Origin: an uncultured Clostridia bacterium
GTDB taxonomy: Bacteria > Bacillota > Clostridia > Saccharofermentanales > Saccharofermentanaceae
DNA length: 19,556 nt
Direction of reading: 5' to 3'
Assembly (NCBI GenBank): GCA_946405115.1
Contig: CAMJGB010000008.1
Span: 1 to 19,556, forward strand
Numbering within the stretch: the stretch's first letter is position 1; each line of letters starts with the position of its first letter. A program made the position numbers and the translations under genes. Under the pieces are notes generated by a model. The model saw nothing but the letters and a program-made list of their open reading frames with translations, did not search any database and was not told the origin of the DNA. Shown piece by piece: positions 7,784-13,484 of this stretch.

Positions 7784-8195
7784 CAACCTCGTATCAACAC
7801 GCAAGCTTCTTCAGATGACGCAGGAGGATCTCGCCGATAAGGTGGGAGTCACCCGTCAGGCCGTAGCCAAGTGGGAGTCGGGAGAGACCGTTCCCGATCT
7901 TGAGAAAAGCATGCTCATTGCAGACGCATTCGGGGTAAGCCTGGATGAGCTCGTGAAGCACGAACCTGCAGATAACATGGGGCTCGGCGTGGCACCTCGC
8001 GGCAAGCATCTTTTCGGTGTGGTAACGGTGGGTGACAAGGGGCAGATAGTAATCCCTGCCAAAGCGCGAAAGCTCTTTGATATAAAGCCCGGTGACAGTG
8101 TGGTGGTTCTGGGTGATGAGGGCACGGGTATCGCCATAATGAAGACCGACGGCTTCCTTAAGATGGCGGACAATATCCGCAAAGGACTTAAGTAA
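7773..8195 (+). CDS. XRE-type helix-turn-helix regulator fused to an AbrB/SpoVT domain
   Basis: A 140-residue DNA-binding protein with two separate DNA-binding folds. Residues 6-62 are a Cro/C1 helix-turn-helix (TQEDLADKVGVTRQAVAKWE, 16-35, is the classic recognition region). Residues 84-128 are a swapped-hairpin AbrB domain (GDKGQIVIPAKARKLFDI, 87-104, followed by PGD). Such fusions occur in Firmicutes and are transition-state or local regulators. The start codon lies inside the last 11 nt of the acyltransferase gene, after a purine-rich AAGGAAGG. This position suggests it regulates its own operon, but I cannot identify an operator with confidence. Confidence 0.88.
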   Translation: MFSDNLVSTRKLLQMTQEDLADKVGVTRQAVAKWESGETVPDLEKSMLIADAFGVSLDELVKHEPADNMGLGVAPRGKHLFGVVTVGDKGQIVIPAKARKLFDIKPGDSVVVLGDEGTGIAIMKTDGFLKMADNIRKGLK

Positions 8196-8215
8196 ATCTA
8201 TACGATCAATTAACC

Positions 8216-8262
8216 GAGGACGCCCTTCTTCGAATTCTTAACGACGGTGGGCTCCTCTTTAT
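8216..8262 (+). terminator. Possible terminator after the XRE-AbrB gene
   Basis: GAGGA (8216-8220) plus GCCC (8222-8225), with one bulged C, pairs with GGGCTCCTC (8249-8257), followed by TTTATC. The loop is long (23 nt), so this is only moderately convincing. Confidence 0.4.
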
Positions 8263-8317
8263 CTATATCATCGATGATTACTCTAGGAGTTTATCGTCGG
8301 ACGCTTCTTTTATAATT

Positions 8318-8397
8318 TGTCGCAAAACTCTGTTTCTTTACTTTCTCAAAACCGTAAAAGCCTTGATTTGCTTGCTTTTTCACGACGCCCGTTAAAT
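8318..8397. repeat. Diverged copy of the tRNA-proximal element flank, left side
   Basis: This stretch resembles 13392-13484 in the same order: a TGTCGCAAA box, then CAAAACCG (8347-8354; 13433-13440), then ACGCCCGTT next to the att core (8384-8392; 13470-13478). Between these anchors the copies differ by substitutions and small gaps. Between 8258 and 8317 I see no gene; together with the att site and integrase 3' flank it makes up the noncoding stretch 8196-8556. Confidence 0.6.
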
Positions 8398-8420
8398 TTT
8401 GGCGGAGAAGGAGGGATTCG
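8398..8420. repeat. Distal attachment site: duplicated tRNA-Ser 3' end
   Basis: These 23 bases are identical to 13485-13507, which is the 3' end of the tRNA-Ser gene (part of the T arm, acceptor strand, discriminator and CCA). Identity stops sharply at 8421, as expected for the end of an att core. The fragment is not a functional tRNA. Confidence 0.85.
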
Positions 8421-8429
8421 CATTTCCTC

Positions 8430-8448
8430 ATCTCCAATAAATCTCCAA
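8430..8448. repeat. Tandem direct repeat ATCTCCAA, 11-nt period, beside the att core
   Basis: ATCTCCAA occurs at 8430-8437 and 8441-8448, just inside the element. One helical turn of spacing suggests a protein binding cooperatively, such as integrase or excisionase. Inference. Confidence 0.45.
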
Positions 8449-8535
8449 ATCCCTGTAAACCCTTATACTACGGGCCTTGCGAGATATCCCTTATTTCCTT
8501 AAGGCTTTGTCAATCTTCATAAGTCTCCTGCATTT

Positions 8536-8555
8536 TGTCGCAAAATCGTCGCAAA
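8536..8555. repeat. Tandem GTCGCAAA boxes at the integrase end
   Basis: TGTCGCAAA (8536-8544) and CGTCGCAAA (8547-8555) are spaced by 11 nt, directly beyond the integrase stop. The same boxes with the same period occur at the other element end (13381-13411), as expected for arm-type integrase sites. Confidence 0.55.
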
Positions 8556-8556
8556 T

Positions 8557-9789
8557 TCATTCTGCTTCTTTGCGATAGTAATCATCAAGAATAGAGATCT
8601 CACGACTTTTAAACTCTTGTGAAGCGTCAGTATAAATCCCAAGCGTTATCTTGAAGTCTGTATGACCAAGAATGTCGGCGGTAGCCTTTATATCTGTTCC
8701 TGCTTCTCTCATCCTCGTGGCGAATGAATGCCTGAGCATGTGGTTGTGTATGTGAGGGAATACCTCAACGCCATACTTGCTGCCTTCACTTCTGATCTCG
8801 TTGTTGATCGCTTCCGTGATCGTCCTTAACCTGTAGTTAAGTCTCTTATGGCTGTGTACTTTCCCTTCGTCATTGAGGAACACGAAGTTCGTAAACCCAT
8901 CAATGTCAGATATACATTTTACTCCAAAAGCTTCCTGACGCTCTTTCTCCATGAAGATCGCTTCTTTTACTCTTGGGAGCATGGGGACGGTACGGATACT
9001 GGTCTTAGTCTTGGGCGGGTTCATCGCGTATGTGCTGCCCTTGTCCTTGCCTACATCGTAGTACTCAAGGGAGTGGCAAACATGGATCTCGTTCCTTTCA
9101 AAATCTATGTCTTCCCACTGAAGCCCGATGACTTCCCCGACTCTCATCCCTGTCCATAACATCACGGTGAATACAGGATACCATCTGTTATAGCGACCGG
9201 GCCTGCTCAGGAACTCTTCGAAAAGCCTTTGCTCATTAAAGGTTAAGGCTCCGACTTGTTTTATCTCGTCGGCGTGTTCTCTCTGAAGCTCCTTCATAGC
9301 CCCACGACAGGGATTTGCTCTCAACACTCCGTCTTTGACCGCTACCTCAAGTATCATGCTAAGAATGAGATTAATCTTTCCTATAGTGTTGATACCCAAG
9401 CCCTTTTCTTTAGCCAGGCTCTTGAGGAACAGTACTATCCGACTGTAGTTAACATGTCGAAGCTTTGTCTTTCCGAACTCTCCTTCGATATAACGCTCGT
9501 ATGGTCTTGTGTAAGACCTGAACGTCGAATCACGGACACCGCTCTTAAGTTCCTTCCACAGTTCGTAGTAAGAATTGATCGTGACATCAAGCTTGTCGTA
9601 GTTAATTCCGTCAAGGATATCTCTTGTGATCTCGGCTTCCTTCTGTCGTAACTCAGGAAGCGTCTTGGCACTTACGGAATGTCTCTTGCCGTTCTTGTCC
9701 GTCCACTTATACTCAAAAGTATTACTGGACCTCTGATACTCTCCCTTCTTAAGTTTGATCTTGCCTTTAGCGTATCTTTTATCTTGCAT
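8557..9789 (-). CDS. int: Tn916-type tyrosine recombinase (integrase)
   Basis: A 410-residue site-specific recombinase that inserts and excises the element. Residues 1-65 form the small N-terminal arm-binding domain of Tn916-like integrases (KGKIKLKKGEYQRSSNTFEYKW). About 68-170 is the core-binding SAM-like domain. The catalytic domain (about 180-405) has Arg216 (TGMRVGE), a beta-hairpin Lys near 260-262 (PPKTKTSIRT), His350 and Arg353 (HMLRH), His376 (GHTDF) and the nucleophile Tyr386 (GIYTD). All catalytic positions are present and the length is normal, so it is probably active. AGGAGGT (9798-9804) lies 8 nt before the ATG. It lies downstream of the excisionase, with a hairpin terminator between them, and its 3' end faces the distal att site. 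Confidence 0.95.
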   Translation of the reverse strand: MQDKRYAKGKIKLKKGEYQRSSNTFEYKWTDKNGKRHSVSAKTLPELRQKEAEITRDILDGINYDKLDVTINSYYELWKELKSGVRDSTFRSYTRPYERYIEGEFGKTKLRHVNYSRIVLFLKSLAKEKGLGINTIGKINLILSMILEVAVKDGVLRANPCRGAMKELQREHADEIKQVGALTFNEQRLFEEFLSRPGRYNRWYPVFTVMLWTGMRVGEVIGLQWEDIDFERNEIHVCHSLEYYDVGKDKGSTYAMNPPKTKTSIRTVPMLPRVKEAIFMEKERQEAFGVKCISDIDGFTNFVFLNDEGKVHSHKRLNYRLRTITEAINNEIRSEGSKYGVEVFPHIHNHMLRHSFATRMREAGTDIKATADILGHTDFKITLGIYTDASQEFKSREISILDDYYRKEAE

Positions 9790-9815
9790 ATATGAATACC
9801 TCCTGGTAATGCAGT

Positions 9816-9854
9816 AAAAGATGCGTCCAAGCTCATTATAAACCCGGACGCATC
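9816..9854 (-). terminator. Hairpin terminator/attenuator between xis and int
   Basis: On the minus strand, a perfect 9-bp stem (9846-9854 with 9820-9828) and 17-nt loop is followed by TTTT (9819-9816). It would limit read-through from xis into int. The loop contains TATAAT on the minus strand, which could be the -10 of an internal int promoter. Confidence 0.6.
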
Positions 9855-9885
9855 TCTTTACGGTCCCTTAATTCGTACTGTTCTT

Positions 9886-10083
9886 CTATACCGAGTACGA
9901 GTTGTAAAGGTATTCTTCGAAGAGCTTACGCTTGATGAGTCTCTTACTGCCGTTCCATATCACGAAAGGGCAGTGATCGTCGTTGGTAAGATTGCGGAGC
10001 TTGTTGATACCGATATTGAAGTAACCGGCTGCTTCCTCCAGTGTGAGAAGAGACTTCTCTGCTATCGAGATTTCTCGCTTCAT
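9886..10083 (-). CDS. xis: Tn916-type excisionase
   Basis: A 65-residue basic protein like Tn916 Xis in size and layout: MKREISIAEKSLLTLEEAAGY (split here as residues 1-10 and 11-21) leads into a winged helix-turn-helix, with YFNIGINKLRNL (21-32) as the recognition region and a Lys/Arg-rich end (LIKRKLFEEYL, 49-59). Excisionases bend att DNA and steer integrase toward excision. The ATG at 10083 lies 7 nt after AGGAGGT (10091-10097 on the plus strand); a nearer in-frame ATG at 10089 is too close to that site. The gene precedes int on the same strand, the order seen in Tn916-like modules. Confidence 0.85.
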   Translation of the reverse strand: MKREISIAEKSLLTLEEAAGYFNIGINKLRNLTNDDHCPFVIWNGSKRLIKRKLFEEYLYNSYSV

Positions 10084-10140
10084 TTTCATTACCTCCTTGT
10101 TGTATTTGCCTTGTGGGCATGTAACGGAGAAAGCAACTTC

Positions 10141-10200
10141 TGTGCGCACATTTTGTGTGTCCCATGGTATAGCAAGCAACGCATTTGTACGCACAAATGC
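10141..10200. promoter_or_regulatory. Paired palindromes upstream of xis, probable operators
   Basis: TGTGCGCACA (10141-10150) is a perfect palindrome. TGTACGCACA (10186-10195) differs at one base and lies inside a larger inverted repeat, GCATTTGT (10181-10188) / ACAAATGC (10193-10200). They are 45 nt apart and 60-110 nt upstream of the xis start, with TTGCTT and TATACC promoter-like boxes on the minus strand between them. The regulator is not evident in the window. Confidence 0.45.
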
Positions 10201-10210
10201 CGAATGCTTG

Positions 10211-10339
10211 TTAGGGGACGGCCCCTAATACCCCGAAAGGATTCCGGCTGAAAGCCATCAGGTTCGTACCAGCCACCCGATTGCCTGATGGTTTATGCAG
10301 TTGTCAATGTTCACGAAGGGCTTCTGAAGAACTCCCTTC
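10211..10339. other. Series of inverted repeats; candidate oriT-like or structural region
   Basis: No gene fits 10084-10559. This part holds TTAGGGG/CCCCTAA (10211-10217 / 10222-10228, 4-nt loop), then TACCCCG, then CCATCAGG/CCTGATGG (10255-10262 / 10284-10291, 21-nt loop), then GAAGGG/CCCTTC (10315-10320 / 10334-10339). Several ordered inverted repeats in a noncoding stretch next to xis are typical of transfer origins or excision-control regions. The function is inference. Confidence 0.4.
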
Positions 10340-10449
10340 ACTAACTAGGAATGGGAGCACAAGTTTTTGGGGTGGCATTTTCATAAATCTGTAAATAACC
10401 CTTCACCTATATCGACAAAGGGACCTGTTTTGATGGCGTGTCGTTATGC

Positions 10450-10484
10450 ACAAAAATGAAAAGCGCCTCATGCGAATGAGGCGA
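10450..10484 (-). terminator. Hairpin terminator facing xis-int
   Basis: CGCCTCAT (10464-10471) and ATGAGGCG (10476-10483) form a perfect 8-bp stem with a GCGA loop. T-rich sequence follows on the minus strand (CTTTTCATTTTTG), so it would stop minus-strand transcription before it reaches xis and int. Confidence 0.6.
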
Positions 10485-10503
10485 AATCGTCCAGCTCTTA
10501 TGC

Positions 10504-10533
10504 TCATCACCAATTAATATGTGATGATATAAT
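10504..10533 (+). promoter_or_regulatory. Promoter with overlapping inverted-repeat operator for the cargo pair
   Basis: TATAAT (10528-10533) is a perfect -10. TCATCAC (10504-10510) and GTGATGA (10521-10527) form a perfect 7-bp inverted repeat with a 10-nt spacer that fills the -35 to -10 interval, so a bound repressor would block the promoter. No consensus -35 is present. Confidence 0.55.
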
Positions 10534-10559
10534 GATTGCGATGGAGGATAGAATAACAA

Positions 10560-11174
10560 ATGATAGTAAACGACATTGATAAAGACGGATTACTGTTTAT
10601 TCCAAGTGTTAGCAACAGCAATTATGAGGATGAATCGGATAGTTTCTTCAAAAAGCTTTTCGCAAAGAAAAAACATATCGAGGAATCCTTCTTTGAGAGT
10701 CGTATTAAAGAATTCGGTTATGATACTCTTTACGACGAATTATCTGACCATCCTTTGGTGTATTGGGTGGAAGGTACGCCTAGAGAAACGATGGTTATCC
10801 TCACGAACCAATTTCTAATGCTTCCTGATAAAGAGATATTTGCTCTTGATAAGATAAGCAAGTATGCCATGTATAACATATACGATGCACCGTTTGCCCA
10901 GTACGCTATAGACAGGAAAGATTATCCCTATGATCCACTGTATGTAAGCGAGTACGAAGGAGAAGAATCGTTTGAACTGGACAGGTTCAAGGTTCAGTTT
11001 GTTATTGTTGATGTTTACGGATTGCGATATGAATATGAGTTCCTCATGGAAACGAAGGATAGAAGGAACTTTCACGATGCGTTTGTCAGCAGATGTAAGG
11101 GCATTGACTTCACCAGTAATGCTGTCCTAGAGGGAACTTTTGAAGACGATTATCTGATAACTGAAAGGATCTGA
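10560..11174 (+). CDS. Uncharacterised soluble cargo protein, paralogue of the next gene product
   Basis: A 204-residue acidic protein with no signal peptide or membrane segment; I do not recognise a named family. Residues 45-178 share a module with the next protein: I49-K-E-F-G53, L57, L61-S-D63, then MVILTNQFLML (78-88), FALDKI (94-99) and a C-terminal strand-helix segment (VDVYGLRYEYEF, 150-161; NFHDAF, 170-175). The pattern of short strands ending in a helix resembles bacterial PH-like folds, which is inference. A GGAGG (10543-10547) lies 12 nt upstream, longer than usual. The gene starts an operon with its own promoter and operator, and its stop is one base before the next start. The role is unknown. 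Confidence 0.75.
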   Translation: MIVNDIDKDGLLFIPSVSNSNYEDESDSFFKKLFAKKKHIEESFFESRIKEFGYDTLYDELSDHPLVYWVEGTPRETMVILTNQFLMLPDKEIFALDKISKYAMYNIYDAPFAQYAIDRKDYPYDPLYVSEYEGEESFELDRFKVQFVIVDVYGLRYEYEFLMETKDRRNFHDAFVSRCKGIDFTSNAVLEGTFEDDYLITERI

Positions 11175-11175
11175 C

Positions 11176-11868
11176 ATGGTTGGACGGATTACTCCGGATA
11201 AAATATCACAAATCTTAAGAGCGCCTTTCATTGACGAGAACGGTAAAAAAGAAAAGATGTCCCTTACCTGGCGTTATAGTTTTCTTGCTGTCGGCGGCAT
11301 GACGCTTCTAACTGTATTACTTATGGTATTAAGCATTATAGATAAATCGAATGACTGGGCTAGTGGTATAGGCCTTCTAATATTATTAGTGCCAATGAAT
11401 CTTTTTCTGATACTTAAATATAGGAGAATACGAGTAATATCACCACAAATCTTTAACAAGGCAATTGAGAAATATGGAAGAGAAAATCTTATTTCTCAGC
11501 TTACGGATTCTGATACGGAAGCGTTCTTCGTTAGCGAAGACTATTACGAGAATCTAATGATAATTACCTCTGATTTCATTATTTCTGCTAATGATTTTAT
11601 TTTGGCTTTTGATGACATAAAGATGATTTCCTTTTATCCACATCATCTAAGTGAAGATAGAATAAACAAGGCCACTAAAGACATTTACCGTCAAGTTGCT
11701 CTTAAAAATATATATCAGGCAATTATCACTATGAAGAATGGATCACATAAAACCGAGTATATATCAATTAAAAGATCCGATATCAAGACATTCATAAACT
11801 CTCTAAGAAGGCATTCCCCGGAAGCAACGTTCAGATGTCCTGATCTTGAAGATCCAGAATATGAATAA
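11176..11868 (+). CDS. Uncharacterised two-helix membrane cargo protein, paralogue of the preceding product
   Basis: A 230-residue protein with two hydrophobic helices (about 34-54 and 62-82) and a long cytoplasmic C-terminal domain. Residues 93-211 align with the preceding protein: I97-E-K-Y-G101, L105, L109-T-D111, LMIITSDFII (127-136), FDDI (145-148), then a strand-turn segment (IITMKNGSHKTEY, 183-195) and a final helix (IKTFINSL, 203-210). The arrangement resembles a membrane-anchored PH-like or YcxB-like domain, but the sequence match is too weak to name it. Translation is probably coupled: TGA, one base, ATG, with AAAGGA just upstream. Its 3' end is 8 nt from the stop of the convergent toxin gene. 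Confidence 0.75.
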   Translation: MVGRITPDKISQILRAPFIDENGKKEKMSLTWRYSFLAVGGMTLLTVLLMVLSIIDKSNDWASGIGLLILLVPMNLFLILKYRRIRVISPQIFNKAIEKYGRENLISQLTDSDTEAFFVSEDYYENLMIITSDFIISANDFILAFDDIKMISFYPHHLSEDRINKATKDIYRQVALKNIYQAIITMKNGSHKTEYISIKRSDIKTFINSLRRHSPEATFRCPDLEDPEYE

Positions 11869-11876
11869 TCCGTGTA

Positions 11877-12170
11877 TTATCTATCATCTTGCCTACAATC
11901 TACAACAGAATCAAGATATACAACGGAATTGTCGACTATAAACAGACACTTATACCATCTGGCAAACACAGCCCGGCGGTACTTGTAAGGATTGTTAAAT
12001 GATGTATCAATCTGATACTGCAAAGGATTGTCTTCAAGGCGAGTTATTACGTTCTCATATTCTTCTATAAACCGATGTGCAGCCTCAGTGCTGACATTTG
12101 ATATAAACTCAATATGTCCAAGCAAATGCTCTGCAACATGCCTTGAAACAATTACCTTATATTTAGCCAT
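11877..12170 (-). CDS. RelE/ParE-superfamily toxin
   Basis: A 97-residue basic protein with the RelE/ParE fold. An N-terminal strand (KYKVIVSRHV) leads into a two-helix hairpin (about 10-45), and the C-terminal sheet has YRRAVFARWYKCLFIVDN followed by VVYLDSVVDCRQDD, the usual ParE-like ending. RelE members cut mRNA on the ribosome and ParE members poison gyrase; the sequence does not settle which, though the end favours ParE. The antitoxin stop and the toxin start overlap as TGATG at 12168-12172, so translation is coupled and the antitoxin comes first. A TTG one codon upstream is a less likely start. Confidence 0.85.
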   Translation of the reverse strand: MAKYKVIVSRHVAEHLLGHIEFISNVSTEAAHRFIEEYENVITRLEDNPLQYQIDTSFNNPYKYRRAVFARWYKCLFIVDNSVVYLDSVVDCRQDDR

Positions 12171-12490
12171 CAAACGACCGCCTTACCGTCAGCATTGTTA
12201 TCAATTGCTTCAGCGTCTGATACAATCTTCTTCATATCTTCCAGAAGCTTACGAGCGTCAATACCCTCAATCCCATTTTCTCTTTCCTGGCGGGATATTC
12301 TGATATCGGACATTACATTCTGTTCAGTATTAAGAGACAGGTTCAACGGAACCCGTTTCTCGCGGACAATCTGAGTAAGGAACATATTGATCGTACCGTT
12401 CATATTCATTCCCAACTGATCCAGGATATCTTCAGCCTGTGCCTTAAGTTCCGGATCAATACGCACACACATATTTATACTCTTAGCCAT
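12170..12490 (-). CDS. RelB/DinJ-type antitoxin
   Basis: A 106-residue antitoxin. The N terminus (SINMCVRIDPELKAQAEDIL, residues 4-23, then LGMNMNGTINMFL, 26-38) is the ribbon-helix-helix DNA-binding domain of RelB/DinJ proteins, and the tail (about 55-106) would wrap the toxin. It is expected to repress its own promoter together with the toxin. The start at 12490 follows AGAGGTGA with a 5-nt spacer; a GTG three codons upstream overlaps that site. The operon promoter is strong (12511-12539). The residue pattern VREKRVPLNL after the DNA-binding domain is also typical of the family. Confidence 0.9.
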   Translation of the reverse strand: MAKSINMCVRIDPELKAQAEDILDQLGMNMNGTINMFLTQIVREKRVPLNLSLNTEQNVMSDIRISRQERENGIEGIDARKLLEDMKKIVSDAEAIDNNADGKAVV

Positions 12491-12510
12491 AGCAATCACC
12501 TCTCACAATT

Positions 12511-12539
12511 ATTATATGCAATGTATATGCTATTGTAAA
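12511..12539 (-). promoter_or_regulatory. Sigma-A promoter of the toxin-antitoxin operon
   Basis: On the minus strand TTTACA (12539-12534) and TATAAT (12516-12511) are exactly 17 nt apart. GCATAT occurs twice in the spacer and upstream of the -10 with an 11-nt period, a possible site for the autorepressing antitoxin. Confidence 0.8.
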
Positions 12540-12587
12540 CTAGGACATTGCGATATTCAAGCCGTTCAGTCATCCGATGCCATTTGA

Positions 12588-12593
12588 TATAAT
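12588..12593 (+). promoter_or_regulatory. -10 box immediately upstream of the orphan membrane-protein gene
   Basis: TATAAT lies 6 nt before the ATG at 12600, with TTCAGT (12565-12570) as a weak -35 at 17 nt. Transcription would begin at or next to the start codon, giving a leaderless mRNA. Confidence 0.5.
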
Positions 12594-12599
12594 TAATCT

Positions 12600-13280
12600 A
12601 TGGAAGAAAAGCATGATATGACATTGAGAAGAAAGCTTACCTGCCATATTGTGATCAACACAATATTGGTTTTCTTTATTGTCACTACTCCGCTAACTTA
12701 TTTGTCATATGCTTACCCCGATTATCTCTATTACGATTTCTGGATCACACCACACTTTAATGAATACACTGTTACTCAAGATGTCACTGTAAGTGAGTAT
12801 TCTCACATGATCAATAACAGAGAACAACACTCCAATAACAATGAGCCTTTGTTCATCAGCGAAGGCTCAACCGTTACAGGCTACTATTCTTCCGAAGGTG
12901 TATTCATCGCTACCTATAATTGCGGGCAGCATGATTCATATGAATTTGAACTAAACGGCGACGTTGTCACCACCAGCGACGGATCCGCAGACATAAGCTT
13001 AGAAGCATATGAACACAACCAAATCATTGCTCAGAGAAATGAAAGATATTCAGGCTTCTTAAAAACCTTGAATGAGTATGCGTTTATTCCTTTTTTGGCA
13101 GGCAGTTTATTTGCTGCTGTTTTCTTCTTCACCGACTTCCTGGTATTGCAAAAGAAAAGCAAACAGAACCCGCCCATTCGAAATCCCTATAGAACATTCA
13201 TACTGGTCAATTCAATTCTTACAATTGCTTTAATTGTTCTGGGTATATTTCTGCTTTCCAATCCGACTTTCTTCTTATAA
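12600..13280 (+). CDS. Uncharacterised membrane protein with an extracytoplasmic domain
   Basis: A 226-residue protein that I do not recognise. A hydrophobic helix at about 16-38 is followed by an extracytoplasmic region (about 40-155) rich in Tyr, Thr and Asn, then two further helices at about 157-181 and 200-222. Between the last two is a basic loop (QKKSKQNPP), which by the positive-inside rule should be cytoplasmic. No Shine-Dalgarno precedes the ATG at 12600; a second in-frame ATG at 12618 has a weak purine run (GGAAG, 12601-12605) upstream. The gene is element cargo, divergent from the antitoxin, and has no partner gene on its strand. Confidence 0.65.
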   Translation: MEEKHDMTLRRKLTCHIVINTILVFFIVTTPLTYLSYAYPDYLYYDFWITPHFNEYTVTQDVTVSEYSHMINNREQHSNNNEPLFISEGSTVTGYYSSEGVFIATYNCGQHDSYEFELNGDVVTTSDGSADISLEAYEHNQIIAQRNERYSGFLKTLNEYAFIPFLAGSLFAAVFFFTDFLVLQKKSKQNPPIRNPYRTFILVNSILTIALIVLGIFLLSNPTFFL

Positions 13281-13332
13281 CAAAACTTAATACGAGAACA
13301 ACTATGCCCATTATAAATCATCTGGGAAGAGG

Positions 13333-13367
13333 CAAAAAGAAACGGTCAGGAATCGCTTCCTGACCGT
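13333..13367 (-). terminator. Terminator of the tRNA-Ser transcript, inside the element
   Basis: ACGGTCAGGAA (13342-13352) and TTCCTGACCGT (13357-13367) form a perfect 11-bp stem with a 4-nt loop. On the minus strand it is followed by TTCTTTTTG, so it stops transcription coming from the tRNA and shields the element. It may also help end the plus-strand gene at 13280. Confidence 0.8.
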
Positions 13368-13380
13368 GTTTGGGCGCATC

Positions 13381-13411
13381 TTTTGCAAAATTGTCGCAAA
13401 TCTGTCGCAAA
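13381..13411. repeat. Three tandem TGTCGCAAA-type boxes, 11-nt period
   Basis: TTTTGCAAA (13381-13389), TGTCGCAAA (13392-13400) and TGTCGCAAA (13403-13411) are in direct orientation one helical turn apart. They lie about 75 nt inside the tRNA-side att core and match the boxes at 8318 and 8536-8555. Likely integrase arm sites, by analogy with Tn916 and lambda-type systems. Confidence 0.6.
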
Positions 13412-13484
13412 TTCTATTCTTGTGTCTTGTTCAAAACCGCAGAAGTCATGAATTTACTGACTTTTCGCAACGCCCGTTTTCAAA

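Noticed and set aside
6890..7804. Long minus-strand open frame of about 304 codons opposite the acyltransferase gene
   Set aside because: The translation is rich in Arg, Cys and His with no recognisable motif, no ribosome binding site, and it lies wholly opposite a clear membrane-protein gene. It is a mirror of the coding strand.
8317..8502. Short plus-strand open frame across the left att site
   Set aside because: It is made of the tRNA fragment and flank repeat. No start signal or protein-like composition.
8509..8531. Nine-codon minus-strand frame with GGAG and ATG downstream of int
   Set aside because: Too short to support, and a chance GGAG near an ATG is common here.
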